NCBI GenBank assembly: GCA_964353855.1
Contig: CAYGWX010000047.1
Span: 1-18,762, forward strand
DNA length: 18,762 nucleotides
Source of the DNA: CAYGWX01 sp964353855 [NCBI: uncultured bacterium]
GTDB lineage: Bacteria; Edwardsbacteria; CAYGWX01
Direction: 5' to 3'
Below, in pieces: positions 1 to 7,744 of the stretch. How positions within the stretch are numbered: the first letter of the stretch is position 1; each line of letters opens with the position of its first letter. Below the pieces are notes generated by a model. It did no database searches. It saw only the letters and a list, made by a program, of their open reading frames with translations, and was not told where the DNA came from. A program made the translations under genes and the position numbers.

Positions 1-397
1 GACGGGCCTCCCTCCCGGGATTCTGCGAGCCGGTGAGGGGCGTACCGGTCCCGGAGCGGGTGTCGTTGAAAGTGGCCTTGGCACCGTTGCTGTCGGGCAG
101 TGCATAAACCCGCAGACGTAGCTGGATCGTTCCGGCCGAGGCCGTTCCGCTGTAGATCCGGCGCGAGGCCTCCACGAACTTGTGGTCCACGAAGACCTGT
201 TCGGCGCCATCGTCCCAATTATAGAGGTTCGTGGTGTTGGACACGGACTCAATGTCTCCGGAGGTGGTCCAGCCCGAGATGTCCGCGACCGGCAGAAGGC
301 TCGCTGTATCCCCCCCCCCGACTTGAGAGAGCCGGCCACAGCGCAGGGCGCAGCTCGCCAGGAAAAGGCCCAAAAGAACTGTAGCGACTCGTTTCAT
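1..397 (-). CDS. DUF6599-like lipoprotein, cut by the left window edge
   Basis: Translating the minus strand from the ATG at 397 gives 132 residues that remain open at base 1, so the C-terminus is outside the window. An AGGAG ribosome site lies a few bases upstream. The first 16 residues are a lipoprotein signal: KR, a hydrophobic core, then lipobox L-A-S-C with Cys16 as the lipidated residue. The mature part has LLPVADISGW, then NLYNWDDGAEQVFVDHKFVE, then FNDTRSGTG. These match in order the LLPLSYEIPGW, ELFAWIDGPGQAFVDHGFVE and YHDSRTGSG segments of the protein at 1588-2436, so the two are paralogues. The W/IDG-x-x-x-F-VDHGFVE pattern resembles the LW.YIDGgAe.yl.ygF signature of DUF6599; this family call is from memory of the motif. 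The gene starts 10 bases after the stop of the DUF362 gene, suggesting coupled translation. No function is known. Confidence 0.8.
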   Translation of the reverse strand, partial: MKRVATVLLGLFLASCALRCGRLSQVGGGDTASLLPVADISGWTTSGDIESVSNTTNLYNWDDGAEQVFVDHKFVEASRRIYSGTASAGTIQLRLRVYALPDSNGAKATFNDTRSGTGTPLTGSQNPGREAR

Positions 398-407
398 GTC
401 TTTCTCC

Positions 408-1451
408 TCAGGGATTCTTGATCGTGCGCACATCCATCCAATTGGGATCGTTTGTTCCTAAGCCCAGTCGCGCGGCCGTGGCGATGTGCGGGGCTTGGAC
501 CGGCTGAAGGCTATTTTGCAACCGTAGAGCATTGATTATGGAAAGACCCTGCTGGTCGCAGGCCACCGGGTCGCGGCTCATGATCAATCCCTTGTAGAAG
601 AACTGCGGGGGGCCGGAGGGGCCGCCGCTGTAACAGCCGTAGAGGCAATCCACCATGGCCAGGACCTGTTTTCCGGGAAGGGTCTGTCGGATAGTCCGGT
701 TCAGGGCCGCGATATAAGGATCGCAGAGGTTGGCGTGCAGACTGCCGGGAGCGTGGATGCTCCCGTAGTGGTTCTTCAAGGAAAGGCTCACCTCGGACTC
801 GCTGTGGTGCTTCAGGACGGCGAGGTTGATGAGAGAATCGCAGAGCTCGCTCAAGAGGCGGGAGGGATTCTGACTGACCCCGGCCACATCCCAGGCCGTG
901 GAAGAGTAGCCCACGCCGCCCTGATCCGTGCCGAAGCAGCGCCAATCCGTGGTCCCGGTGTTTAAAGAATAACCCCCGTTGGCGGTCAGTTCGCTGTTGG
1001 AACGGTCCCAGACGATGACGTTGTTCTCGGAGAATGTCCCGCTCCCTAAGGGCATCTGGGCCAGTCCCTTGGCGATGGCCCCGGCCATCTCCTTGTGGCT
1101 CACCAGGCGCGACGCGTTCAGGCAGTTCACCTTGATCCCGATGATGCTGGTGGATTTGAGATCGGGGAAGAGGGAGAGCCAGGCCTCGCCCACCGTGGCC
1201 TGGCCGGTTAAAGCAATGATCGCCGCGTCCACGATGCGTTGGACGTAGGTGGAATTGATGTTTCCCCGGTTGTCCACGGAAGACTCGTGAGTCGCAATGA
1301 CCACGAGGCTCTTCTGTGGCGGGGGCGGAGGCGGAGGTTGAATGACCCACAGCCCCTTTTTGCCGCAGCCGGAAAGAAGTGCCCCACCGGCGAGGACCCC
1401 CGCCGTCCTCAGGAAGTCCCGGCGGGAAACTTTTGACTTTTGGTTTTTGAT
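408..1451 (-). CDS. Tat-exported DUF362 family lipoprotein with no standard start codon
   Basis: The body (from codon 50, a GTG at 1304) matches DUF362 (PF04015): IGIKVNC with Asn109, a conserved SH, INLAVLKHH, LKNHYG at 225-230, GGPSG, and SRDPVACD ending at 299. Upstream of that GTG the frame continues through QKS, seven prolines and a clear twin-arginine lipoprotein signal, S-R-R-D-F-L-R-T-A-G followed by a hydrophobic stretch and lipobox L-L-S-G-C (Cys29). The true start must lie before codon 9, yet no ATG, GTG or TTG is in frame before a stop further upstream. The best candidate is ATC at 1451, eight bases after an AAGGA site; the end given here rests on that. Unlike the four DUF362 proteins at 2452-7744 it has no C-terminal sorting domain, as expected for a lipid-anchored protein. 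Tat export would suit a protein folded or loaded with a cofactor before export (inference). The biochemical role of DUF362 is unknown. Confidence 0.82.
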   Translation of the reverse strand: MKNQKSKVSRRDFLRTAGVLAGGALLSGCGKKGLWVIQPPPPPPPQKSLVVIATHESSVDNRGNINSTYVQRIVDAAIIALTGQATVGEAWLSLFPDLKSTSIIGIKVNCLNASRLVSHKEMAGAIAKGLAQMPLGSGTFSENNVIVWDRSNSELTANGGYSLNTGTTDWRCFGTDQGGVGYSSTAWDVAGVSQNPSRLLSELCDSLINLAVLKHHSESEVSLSLKNHYGSIHAPGSLHANLCDPYIAALNRTIRQTLPGKQVLAMVDCLYGCYSGGPSGPPQFFYKGLIMSRDPVACDQQGLSIINALRLQNSLQPVQAPHIATAARLGLGTNDPNWMDVRTIKNP

Positions 1452-1481
1452 TCTTGATTTCCTTGAAAAACCTGTCCGGCC

Positions 1482-1516
1482 AAGAAAAGGACCCCGAGCA
1501 AAAACGATCGGGGTCC
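1482..1516 (-). terminator. Intrinsic terminator after the DUF362/DUF6599-like operon
   Basis: On the minus strand a perfect 9-bp stem, GGACCCCGA / TCGGGGTCC (1508-1516 and 1489-1497), encloses a 10-base loop and is followed at once by TTTTCTT (1482-1488). It lies about 70 bases after the stop at 1588. No promoter is evident between it and the next minus-strand gene, so that gene is transcribed either by read-through or from a promoter I cannot recognise. Confidence 0.85.
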
Positions 1517-1548
1517 CGAAAACCGTTTTACCGAATCAACCTCTATTA

Positions 1549-1586
1549 CAGTCTAACGGTCCGACCGTCCAAACCGTTTAACCGGA
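1549..1586. repeat. ACGGTT-box low-complexity repeat (copy 1, inverted)
   Basis: Read on the minus strand, this stretch is a run of ACGGTT/GGACGGT/CCGTTAGAC words. It resembles the stretch at 14332-14376 on the plus strand (ACGGTTGGAC, TTTGACGGTTAGACGG). Both copies sit between genes, so this appears to be a dispersed intergenic repeat present in opposite orientations. Confidence 0.5.
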
Positions 1587-1587
1587 T

Positions 1588-2436
1588 TTACCTGACGACG
1601 ACAAGCTTGGCGCTGGCGCTCCGCTCCTCGGTGACCAATCTCAAGAAATAAACCCCCGAGCCCGTGGGCAGGCCATTGCCGTCCTTGCCATCCCAGTAAA
1701 GCCGGTGCTTTCCCGCGGAGAGAGTCCCCTGTACCAACTCGCGGAGGAACCGGCCCTGGGCGTCGTAGACCGAGACCCTGGTCCAACTTGGAGCGGAGAG
1801 GGAGAACTCCACCGTACATCCCCCGCGGCTGGGGTTCCGGCGCACGGAGGTGAAACCAAAGGGAACGTTGGGTTTGGTGCCTGCGGAACCTTGCTCCACC
1901 CCGACGATCTTATCCGACATCACCTTGGCGAAACGTTTGGCGATGGCTAACGCCGTGTCGCGTTTGGGAAAGATGTCATTGATGTCCACGCGGCAGAAGA
2001 ACTTTCCCTTCCAGAAATCGATCCGGTAGGACCACAGGCCACTGGTATCGATCCGGGCCTCCTCCCCGGCATGCCCGGGATCGATCCACGGCATTCCGCT
2101 GCCGGTGCGGGAGTCATGGTAGGTGTTGTAGCAGCTGTCCCGGGTTCCCTGGTCGAAGGTCATCGCGTAGCGGATGGTATCCCGGGTGCTGCCCGGCATC
2201 GGACCCTCGTAAACCTGCCGCCAGGCTTCCACGAACCCGTGATCCACGAACGCCTGGCCGGGGCCATCGATCCAGGCGAACAGCTCGCTGGCCCCGATCG
2301 CCACCTCGGGCGTGTCCACCCGGGCCCAGCCCGGGATCTCATAGGAGAGCGGCAGAAGCGCAGCTCCCCGCTGCTGGGACCAGGCCCCGGGGACGATTAA
2401 AACGAGGAGTGCGGAGAGCAAAATCAGACGTTTCAT
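1588..2436 (-). CDS. Secreted DUF6599-like protein with C-terminal sorting domain
   Basis: 282 residues. The ATG at 2436 has GGAGG upstream at good spacing. Residues 1-20 are a Sec signal peptide (cleavage near AWS|QQ). Residues about 28-178 form the DUF6599-like domain, with LLPLSYEIPGW, then ELFAWIDGPGQAFVDHGFVE at 51-70, YHDSRTGSG at 106-114, and FFCRVDIN near 146-153. Residues about 200-282 are a FlgD-Ig-like/T9SS type A tail (VSVYDAQGR, LYWDGKDGNG, SGVYFLRL). Its N-terminal half is paralogous to the lipoprotein at 1-397, but here the tail replaces a lipid anchor. It is the last gene of the unit: 15 bases separate it from the upstream DUF362 stop, and the terminator at 1482-1516 follows. 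Function unknown. Confidence 0.85.
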   Translation of the reverse strand: MKRLILLSALLVLIVPGAWSQQRGAALLPLSYEIPGWARVDTPEVAIGASELFAWIDGPGQAFVDHGFVEAWRQVYEGPMPGSTRDTIRYAMTFDQGTRDSCYNTYHDSRTGSGMPWIDPGHAGEEARIDTSGLWSYRIDFWKGKFFCRVDINDIFPKRDTALAIAKRFAKVMSDKIVGVEQGSAGTKPNVPFGFTSVRRNPSRGGCTVEFSLSAPSWTRVSVYDAQGRFLRELVQGTLSAGKHRLYWDGKDGNGLPTGSGVYFLRLVTEERSASAKLVVVR

Positions 2437-2451
2437 CTCACACCTCCAAAC

Positions 2452-3720
2452 TTAACGTATCAAACTCAGGGAGCGTTCGATACTGGCTCCCCCGAAGGCC
2501 AGCCGGACGAGATAAACTCCTGAGGCGACTTTATGCCCGGAACCGTCCCGGCCGTCCCAGATCACGGAATGCTGACCCGCTGACCTCGTGCCGCGGGTCA
2601 GGGTCCTGACCTGGACGCCGAGAGCATTATAAACCTCAACCCTGGCTTCGCCGGCCCTGGGGAGGAGGAACGGGATCTCGCTCGTCCCGGCGAACGGGTT
2701 CGGTCGGGGAGGAAACAAAGCGAAGTCATAGGACCTGCCTTCCGGGGCGGGCTCCAGCTCCACCGCCGAGGGATTGTTGATTCTGATCAGGGTGTACTGC
2801 CGCGTGCCCAGCCCGATGCTTTCGGCGTAGGCCAAGTAGGGGGAGGTCTTCCGGGCATACCCGTGGGCCACGCGCAGGTTGTTGACCATCTCAACGCCCA
2901 TGCTGTCGATGGCCACCGGGTCCTTGGATAGGATCAGGGTCCGCGTGGTGGCCTGGGCGGAGGAGCTGGGGCTGTTGTAGATGGCGAACAAGCCGTCGAT
3001 GAGATAGATCTTCTCCTTGTGACCCAAGCTGTCGCGGATGACGCGCATGACCTCGGGCACCTGGCGGCGCATGATGCTGCTGCTGTGCAGGCTGCTCGGG
3101 CTGTTGATCGTCCCGTAATGGTTCTTCATCGAGAGGGAGAAGTTGATATTGGAGACACTCATATCCTTGAGCACGCTGAGGTTGATCAAGAAAGCCGAGG
3201 AATCCGCGAGGGCGCCGGAGTACCGCTCGGGAGCCCCGAAGATGCTGTAGCTCTTGGTCTGATAACCCCAGACAGAGTCGTTGCCTCCGCAGCGCATGTC
3301 GAAGGTATCCGTGCGGACGGTATACCCTGCGCTTCTGAACTCGCTGTTCCAGCGGTCGAAGGCGAGGAGCCGCCAGGGGCGGAAGGTCGCAGCTCCGAAT
3401 TGCATCTGGGTCAGACCCCGCAGGATGGCTCGGGTCACCGGGGGATGAGCCGGCATGCCGCCGAACGACCAGACGCTCAACTTGAGAGCGATATTCTGAG
3501 TCGCGGTGAGCCCGGGGAAGATGCCTTTCCACGCTTGGCCCACCGTGGTGGAGTCGGTCAGGGCCTTGATCCCGGCATCCATCATGCTGCGCACCACCAG
3601 GGAGTCGATCGTGGCCCCGCGGACCGCGTTGGTGTCCCAGACCACCACCACCCGGCTCTGCGAGTGAGCCAGAGCGACCAAGGTCACAAGCAGGGCCGAA
3701 ACCAAAAGCAGGCGTTTCAT
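2452..3720 (-). CDS. Secreted DUF362 paralogue with several conserved positions lost
   Basis: 422 residues; the ATG at 3720 is preceded by AGGAGGGG. Residues 1-20 are a Sec signal peptide ending AHS|Q. Residues 21 to about 320 are a DUF362 domain: VVVVWDTNAV, LIN-LSVLK at 178-185, SMKNHYGT at 197-204, SKDPVAIDSMG, YAESIGLGT at 298-306. Residues about 337-422 are the sorting domain (RPNPFAG, VEVYNALG, WDGRDGSG, SGVYLVRL). Compared with its neighbours it lacks the Asn and Cys of the first motif (LKLSVW instead of K-x-N-C), the His after the conserved LKD (Met187), the Cys of DPVACD (Ile), and the Gly-Gly-Pro of the YNGGPSG loop. It may be a divergent or inactive paralogue. It follows the previous DUF362 stop by 29 bases, in the same operon. 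Confidence 0.9.
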   Translation of the reverse strand: MKRLLLVSALLVTLVALAHSQSRVVVVWDTNAVRGATIDSLVVRSMMDAGIKALTDSTTVGQAWKGIFPGLTATQNIALKLSVWSFGGMPAHPPVTRAILRGLTQMQFGAATFRPWRLLAFDRWNSEFRSAGYTVRTDTFDMRCGGNDSVWGYQTKSYSIFGAPERYSGALADSSAFLINLSVLKDMSVSNINFSLSMKNHYGTINSPSSLHSSSIMRRQVPEVMRVIRDSLGHKEKIYLIDGLFAIYNSPSSSAQATTRTLILSKDPVAIDSMGVEMVNNLRVAHGYARKTSPYLAYAESIGLGTRQYTLIRINNPSAVELEPAPEGRSYDFALFPPRPNPFAGTSEIPFLLPRAGEARVEVYNALGVQVRTLTRGTRSAGQHSVIWDGRDGSGHKVASGVYLVRLAFGGASIERSLSLIR

Positions 3721-3749
3721 CGCACCCCTCCTCGTGGATTCATTGCCCC

Positions 3750-5009
3750 TTACTGGATGAGGCTTGCGGTCCGCTCGATGCTTGCGCCCTCAAAGGCCAG
3801 ACGGACCAGATAGACCCCTGAGGCTGACTTCTCTCCCAACCCATTCCGGCCGTCCCATACCGCGCGGTGCTGCCCCGCCGAATGGGTTCCACTGGCCAGG
3901 GTCCTTACGCGCTCGCCGAGAGCATTGTAGATCTCCACGCGTGCCTCTCCGCTGCGGGGCAGAAGGTAGGCGATCTCGGTCGTCCCCGCAAACGGGTTCG
4001 GCCGTGGCGGAAGCAGGGCGAAGCCGCTGGACCTCCCCTCTCCCGGTTGCTGAAGCTCCACCGCCGAGGGGTTGTTGATCCGGATGAGTTGATATGCCCG
4101 CCGCCCCAGCCCGATGCTTTCGGCGTAGGCTAAATACCGTGAGTCCTTGGGCTGTAATCCATGCGCCCGGCGCAGATTGTTGATCATCTCGACGCCCATG
4201 CTGTCGCAGGCCACCGGGTCCTTGGAGAGAACGAGGGAGCGGGTGATGACCTGGGGGCTTCCTGACGGACCGTTGTTGTAGATGGCGAACAGAGCGTCAA
4301 TAATGTAGATCTTTTCCTTGTTGCCTAAGCTGTCGCGCATCACCCTCACCAGCTCCGGCGTTCGCCGTCGGGCATCTGGGTGCAGGCAGTTGGCGTTGCT
4401 CACCGTCCCGTAGTGGTTGCTCATATTCAGGGTGTATTGCCTCCCGGCCATGCCGTGATCCTTGAGCACGCAGAGGTCGATCAAGAAGCTGCTTGAATCC
4501 ACCAGGACGCGCGAGAAATTCACCAGGCTGTCGAGAATAGGCCACCTACGGGTAGTGTAGCCCCATCCGGCATGGCCTGTTCCTAAGCAGCGCATGCCCA
4601 GCGTGTCGGTGCGGACCGTGTAGCCAGCGCCGGACAGCTCGGCGTCCGTGCGTTCGAAAACGATCAAACGCCAAGGGCGGAAGGTCGCGACCCCGAGCGT
4701 CATCTGGTTCAGGCCCAGGGAGATCGCCCGCGCGACCTGGGGATGAGAGGACAGGGGGTAGAGACAGTTGGCCTTGAGCGAGATGTTCTGGCTGGCGGTG
4801 AGGCCCGGGAAGATGCCCTTCCACGCTTGTCCCACCGTGGTCGAGTCGGTCAGGGCCTTGATCCCGGCGTTCATCATGATTCGCACCACCGCGGTGTCAA
4901 TGGTCGAGCCCACGACCGCGTTCGTGTCCCAGACCACCACCACCCGGCTCTGGCTGTGGACCAAACTGACGCTCAGGAAAACCAAGCCGAGGATCAGTCC
5001 TTTCCTCAT
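3750..5009 (-). CDS. Secreted DUF362 paralogue with C-terminal sorting domain
   Basis: 419 residues; ATG at 5009 with GAGGGAG upstream. Residues 1-19 are a Sec signal peptide (cleavage near VHS|Q). The DUF362 domain (about 20-315) keeps LKANC (Asn81, Cys82), RCLGTGHAGWGY at 140-151, VLKDH (His185), NGPSGSPQ, DPVACD at 264-269 and YAESIGLG. The lysine of the otherwise shared KNHYG motif is Ser here (MSNHYG, 196-201). The sorting domain runs from about 335 to 419. A stretch encoding the mature N-terminus (4915-4953) is identical over 39 bases to one in the gene at 6446-7744, indicating fairly recent duplication or gene conversion. Spacings to neighbours are 29 and 21 bases, consistent with one transcript. 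Confidence 0.9.
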   Translation of the reverse strand: MRKGLILGLVFLSVSLVHSQSRVVVVWDTNAVVGSTIDTAVVRIMMNAGIKALTDSTTVGQAWKGIFPGLTASQNISLKANCLYPLSSHPQVARAISLGLNQMTLGVATFRPWRLIVFERTDAELSGAGYTVRTDTLGMRCLGTGHAGWGYTTRRWPILDSLVNFSRVLVDSSSFLIDLCVLKDHGMAGRQYTLNMSNHYGTVSNANCLHPDARRRTPELVRVMRDSLGNKEKIYIIDALFAIYNNGPSGSPQVITRSLVLSKDPVACDSMGVEMINNLRRAHGLQPKDSRYLAYAESIGLGRRAYQLIRINNPSAVELQQPGEGRSSGFALLPPRPNPFAGTTEIAYLLPRSGEARVEIYNALGERVRTLASGTHSAGQHRAVWDGRNGLGEKSASGVYLVRLAFEGASIERTASLIQ

Positions 5010-5030
5010 CGCTCCCTCTTCGGGTTCGTT

Positions 5031-6314
5031 TTAGTGAACCAGGCTTACTGAGCGTTCGATGCTGGCCTGGCCGTAGGAAAGTCGGACGATATAGACCCCC
5101 GAGGCCGCTGGATTCCCAGTCTCATTACGACCGTTCCAGGTGAGGCTGTTTCTGCCTCCCGGGAAGGAGCCGCTGGACAGGGACTTAACCCTCGTCCCGA
5201 TGAGATTGTACACATCCACGCGGGCCTCCCCTGCTCGGGGAAGGAGAAAAGAGATTTCGGTTATCCCGGTGAAAGGGTTCGGCCGTGGCTGAAGAAGGGT
5301 GAAGTCGCCTGTCTGCCCCTCCATCTTCGGTTCCTGGGCCACGGCGGCCGAGGGATTGTTGATCCGGATCAGGGAATACCTTCGGGTGCCGAGCCCGATG
5401 CTTTCGGCGTAGGCCAGGTAGCGCGAGTTCTTGCGTCCCAGGCCGTGGGCCACCCGCAGGTTGTTGATCATCTCCACGCCCAAGGAATCGCAGGCCACCG
5501 GGTCCTTGGATAGCACGATGATCCGGGGTGTCGCCTGGGGGCTTCCCCCGGGGCCGTTACTGTAAGAAGCGAAAAGCGCGTCCAGGACGTAGACCCGCTC
5601 CCTCCGGTTCAGGCTGTCCCGGATGAAACGGTTCAACTGCGGGATCTGCTGGCGGCCGTCGCCATGGTTCATCCCTCCTGCGGAATTGACCGAGCCGAAG
5701 TGGTTCTTCATCGTGATCGTGAACTCGGCGTTCCCGACGCTGTGGTCCTTGAGCACGCAGTGGTTGATCAGGAACGCCGAGGAGTCGGTGAACGCGCAGG
5801 CGAAGCGCTCCGAGGACCCCATGATGTTGTAGGTCTTGGCCTGGTAGCCCCAGCGGCTGTTCCCCCGGCAGCGCATCCGGGTCGTGTCCAATACGTTGGA
5901 GGTATTGGGATTGAGCGTGAACCCCGAGCCGGTGATGTTGCTTTCCGAGCGGTCGTCGTAGAGCATCAGGCGCCAGGGCCGGAAGGTCGTGGCCCCGGCC
6001 GGCATCTGGACCAAGCCCCGCAGGATGGCGGTGGCCACCTGGGGGTGGGACGGCAGGGCGGTGTTTATGGTGTTAATTTTGAGCGCGATGTTCTGGCTCG
6101 CGGTCAGGCCCGGGAAGCAGGACTTCCAGGCCCCGGCCACTGTGTTCGAATCCGTCAGGGCCTTGATCCCGGCGTTCATCATGATCTTCACCACCGTGGT
6201 GTCGATGGTCGAGCCGACCACCGAGTTGGTGTCAAAGACCACGACGACCCGGCTTTGCCCAAAGGCCATGGCCGACAGGGAAATGAACAAAACAAGGAGC
6301 AAACTTTTCTTCAT
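5031..6314 (-). CDS. Secreted DUF362 paralogue, first gene of the second DUF362 operon
   Basis: 427 residues; ATG at 6314 with GAGAGG five bases upstream. Residues 1-19 are a Sec signal peptide (AMAFG|Q). The DUF362 domain spans about 20-325: LKINT (Asn81), RCRGNSRWGYQ at 148-158, INHCVLKDH (His191), TMKNHFG at 201-207, NGPGGSPQ, SKDPVACD at 269-276, YAESIGLGTR. Unlike other paralogues, the Cys after the conserved Asn is Thr. Residues about 341-427 are the sorting domain (RPNPFTG, VDVYNLIG, TWNGRNETG, SGVYIVRL). A promoter at 6359-6388 lies just upstream and after a hairpin closing the previous unit, so this gene likely starts a separate transcript carrying three DUF362 genes and the DUF6599-like gene. 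Confidence 0.92.
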   Translation of the reverse strand: MKKSLLLVLFISLSAMAFGQSRVVVVFDTNSVVGSTIDTTVVKIMMNAGIKALTDSNTVAGAWKSCFPGLTASQNIALKINTINTALPSHPQVATAILRGLVQMPAGATTFRPWRLMLYDDRSESNITGSGFTLNPNTSNVLDTTRMRCRGNSRWGYQAKTYNIMGSSERFACAFTDSSAFLINHCVLKDHSVGNAEFTITMKNHFGSVNSAGGMNHGDGRQQIPQLNRFIRDSLNRRERVYVLDALFASYSNGPGGSPQATPRIIVLSKDPVACDSLGVEMINNLRVAHGLGRKNSRYLAYAESIGLGTRRYSLIRINNPSAAVAQEPKMEGQTGDFTLLQPRPNPFTGITEISFLLPRAGEARVDVYNLIGTRVKSLSSGSFPGGRNSLTWNGRNETGNPAASGVYIVRLSYGQASIERSVSLVH

Positions 6315-6358
6315 CTTTGCCTCTCAAGGTTTGAAAATATTGCCCAGCCGACCCTTTA

Positions 6359-6388
6359 ACTCTACCATATTTCCGGCCGTTCTGTCAA
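6359..6388 (-). promoter_or_regulatory. Sigma70-type promoter for the operon starting at 6314
   Basis: On the minus strand a perfect -35 TTGACA (6383-6388) is separated by 18 bases from a weaker -10 TAGAGT (6359-6364). It lies about 45 bases upstream of the ATG at 6314 and downstream of the hairpin at 6403-6427, the position expected for a second transcriptional unit. Confidence 0.6.
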
Positions 6389-6402
6389 GTCAGGGAATGG
6401 CC

Positions 6403-6427
6403 GGCCCCGGCCTTGGGGGCCGGGGCC
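6403..6427 (-). terminator. GC-rich hairpin after the first DUF362 gene
   Basis: A perfect 10-bp stem, GGCCCCGGCC / GGCCGGGGCC, with a 5-base loop lies 18 bases after the stop of the gene at 6446-7744. No run of T follows on the minus strand, so it is either a weak or factor-assisted terminator or an mRNA-stabilising hairpin. Confidence 0.6.
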
Positions 6428-6445
6428 TAAAACAAGAGGGCAGGG

Positions 6446-7744
6446 TTATTTGACCAGGCTCAGGGTGCGCTCCATCCGGGAATCCCCGAACGCAAGCCGA
6501 ATGAGGTAACTTCCCGAAGCGCAGCGCGTTCCGGACTCATCCCGCCCATCCCAGGACCGGGTATGCGCCCCGCCGGGAAGATCCCCCCGGGCTAGGGTTT
6601 TCACCCTCTCCCCCAGGAGGTTATACACCTCCAGCCGGGCTTTTCCGGAACGGGGAAGGAGAAACGGGATTTCGGTCGTCCCGGCAAAAGGGTTCGGCCT
6701 GGGCGGGAGCAGGGCGAAGTCGCTATCCCGGCCTCCGGCCTTCGGTTCCCGGGCCACGGCCGAGGGGTTCGTGATGCGGATAACCTGGAGGTTCCGCGAG
6801 CCCAGCCCGATGCTCTCGGCGTAGGCCAGGAAAGGCGACGGCCATGGCGTAAAGCCGTTGGCCGTTCTGAGATGGTTGATCATCTCCACCCCGATGCTGT
6901 CGCAGGCCACCGGGTCCCTGGACAGGATCAGGGTCCGGGGGATGGCCTGCGGGCTTCCCGCCGGGCCGCCGTTGTAGATGGCAAACAGGGCGTCGATGAT
7001 GAAGATATTCTCCTTCCCTCCCAGGCTGTCCCGGATGTAGAGCTCCAGCTCCGGCAGGTCGTGAGCCCCGTCCACGTGGTTCCATTTCCAGGCCGTGTCC
7101 ACCGTGCCCAGGTGGTTCTTCATGGAGAGGGTGAAGTTCGCCCCGCATCCGGTGTGGTCCTTCAGGCAGCTGAGGTTGATGAGGAAGGCCGAGGAGTCCG
7201 TGAGGGTCCGGCAGAAACGCACCTGGGTGCCCAGCACCCCGCGCAGCTTGGGCTCGTAGCCCCAGCCTGCGTGGTTGTTCCCCACGCAGCGGTAATTGGA
7301 GGTGTCCGTGCGGATCGCGTACCCCGCGGCCGTGAGCTCGGCATCCGACCAGTCATAGGCGATCGCCCGGTACGGCCGGAAGGTCCCGGCCCCGACGGTC
7401 ATCTGGGTGAGCCCGGCGACCACGGCCCGGGTCACCTGCTGGTGAGAGGGCAAACGGCGCTCCGCGCAGTTCACCTTGATGCCGATGTTCTGGCTTGAGG
7501 CGATTCCCGGGAAGCAGGACTTCCAAGCCCCACCCACCGTTCCGGAGTCTGTCAGGGCCTTGATCCCGGCGTTCATCATGATCTTCACCACTGCGGTGTC
7601 GATCACGGTGCCCCTCACCGCGTTCGTGTCCCAGACCACCACCACCCGGCTCTGGGCCTGGGCCAGTCCCGCCGCGAGCAGAATCAGGGCGGCCCCAAGC
7701 CCTTTCCTCAGGGATCCTCCCGCCTTAGGGACCAACCGTCTCAT
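6446..7744 (-). CDS. Secreted DUF362 paralogue coupled to a small upstream gene
   Basis: 432 residues from the ATG at 7744. This start overlaps the upstream stop as ATGA and gives a proper signal peptide (positively charged first 14 residues, hydrophobic core, AQA|Q near 30). Longer in-frame extensions into the upstream gene lack signal character. The DUF362 domain (about 31-330) keeps every shared motif: IKVNC (Asn92, Cys93), RCVGNNHAGWGY at 152-163, CLKDH (His197), SMKNHLG at 207-213, NGGPAGSPQ, SRDPVACD at 275-282, YAESIGLG. The sorting domain covers about 347-432 (RPNPFAG, LEVYNLLG, WDGRDESG, SGSYLIRL). Its motifs are the most complete of the secreted copies and the closest to the Tat copy at 408-1451, so it is a good reference member of the array. 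Confidence 0.92.
   Translation of the reverse strand: MRRLVPKAGGSLRKGLGAALILLAAGLAQAQSRVVVVWDTNAVRGTVIDTAVVKIMMNAGIKALTDSGTVGGAWKSCFPGIASSQNIGIKVNCAERRLPSHQQVTRAVVAGLTQMTVGAGTFRPYRAIAYDWSDAELTAAGYAIRTDTSNYRCVGNNHAGWGYEPKLRGVLGTQVRFCRTLTDSSAFLINLSCLKDHTGCGANFTLSMKNHLGTVDTAWKWNHVDGAHDLPELELYIRDSLGGKENIFIIDALFAIYNGGPAGSPQAIPRTLILSRDPVACDSIGVEMINHLRTANGFTPWPSPFLAYAESIGLGSRNLQVIRITNPSAVAREPKAGGRDSDFALLPPRPNPFAGTTEIPFLLPRSGKARLEVYNLLGERVKTLARGDLPGGAHTRSWDGRDESGTRCASGSYLIRLAFGDSRMERTLSLVK

Noticed and set aside
3019-7498. Plus-strand open frames opposite the DUF362 genes (3019-3813, 5664-6359, 6872-7498)
   Set aside because: Opposite strongly supported genes, composition of antisense shadows, and the same shadow recurs in each paralogue.
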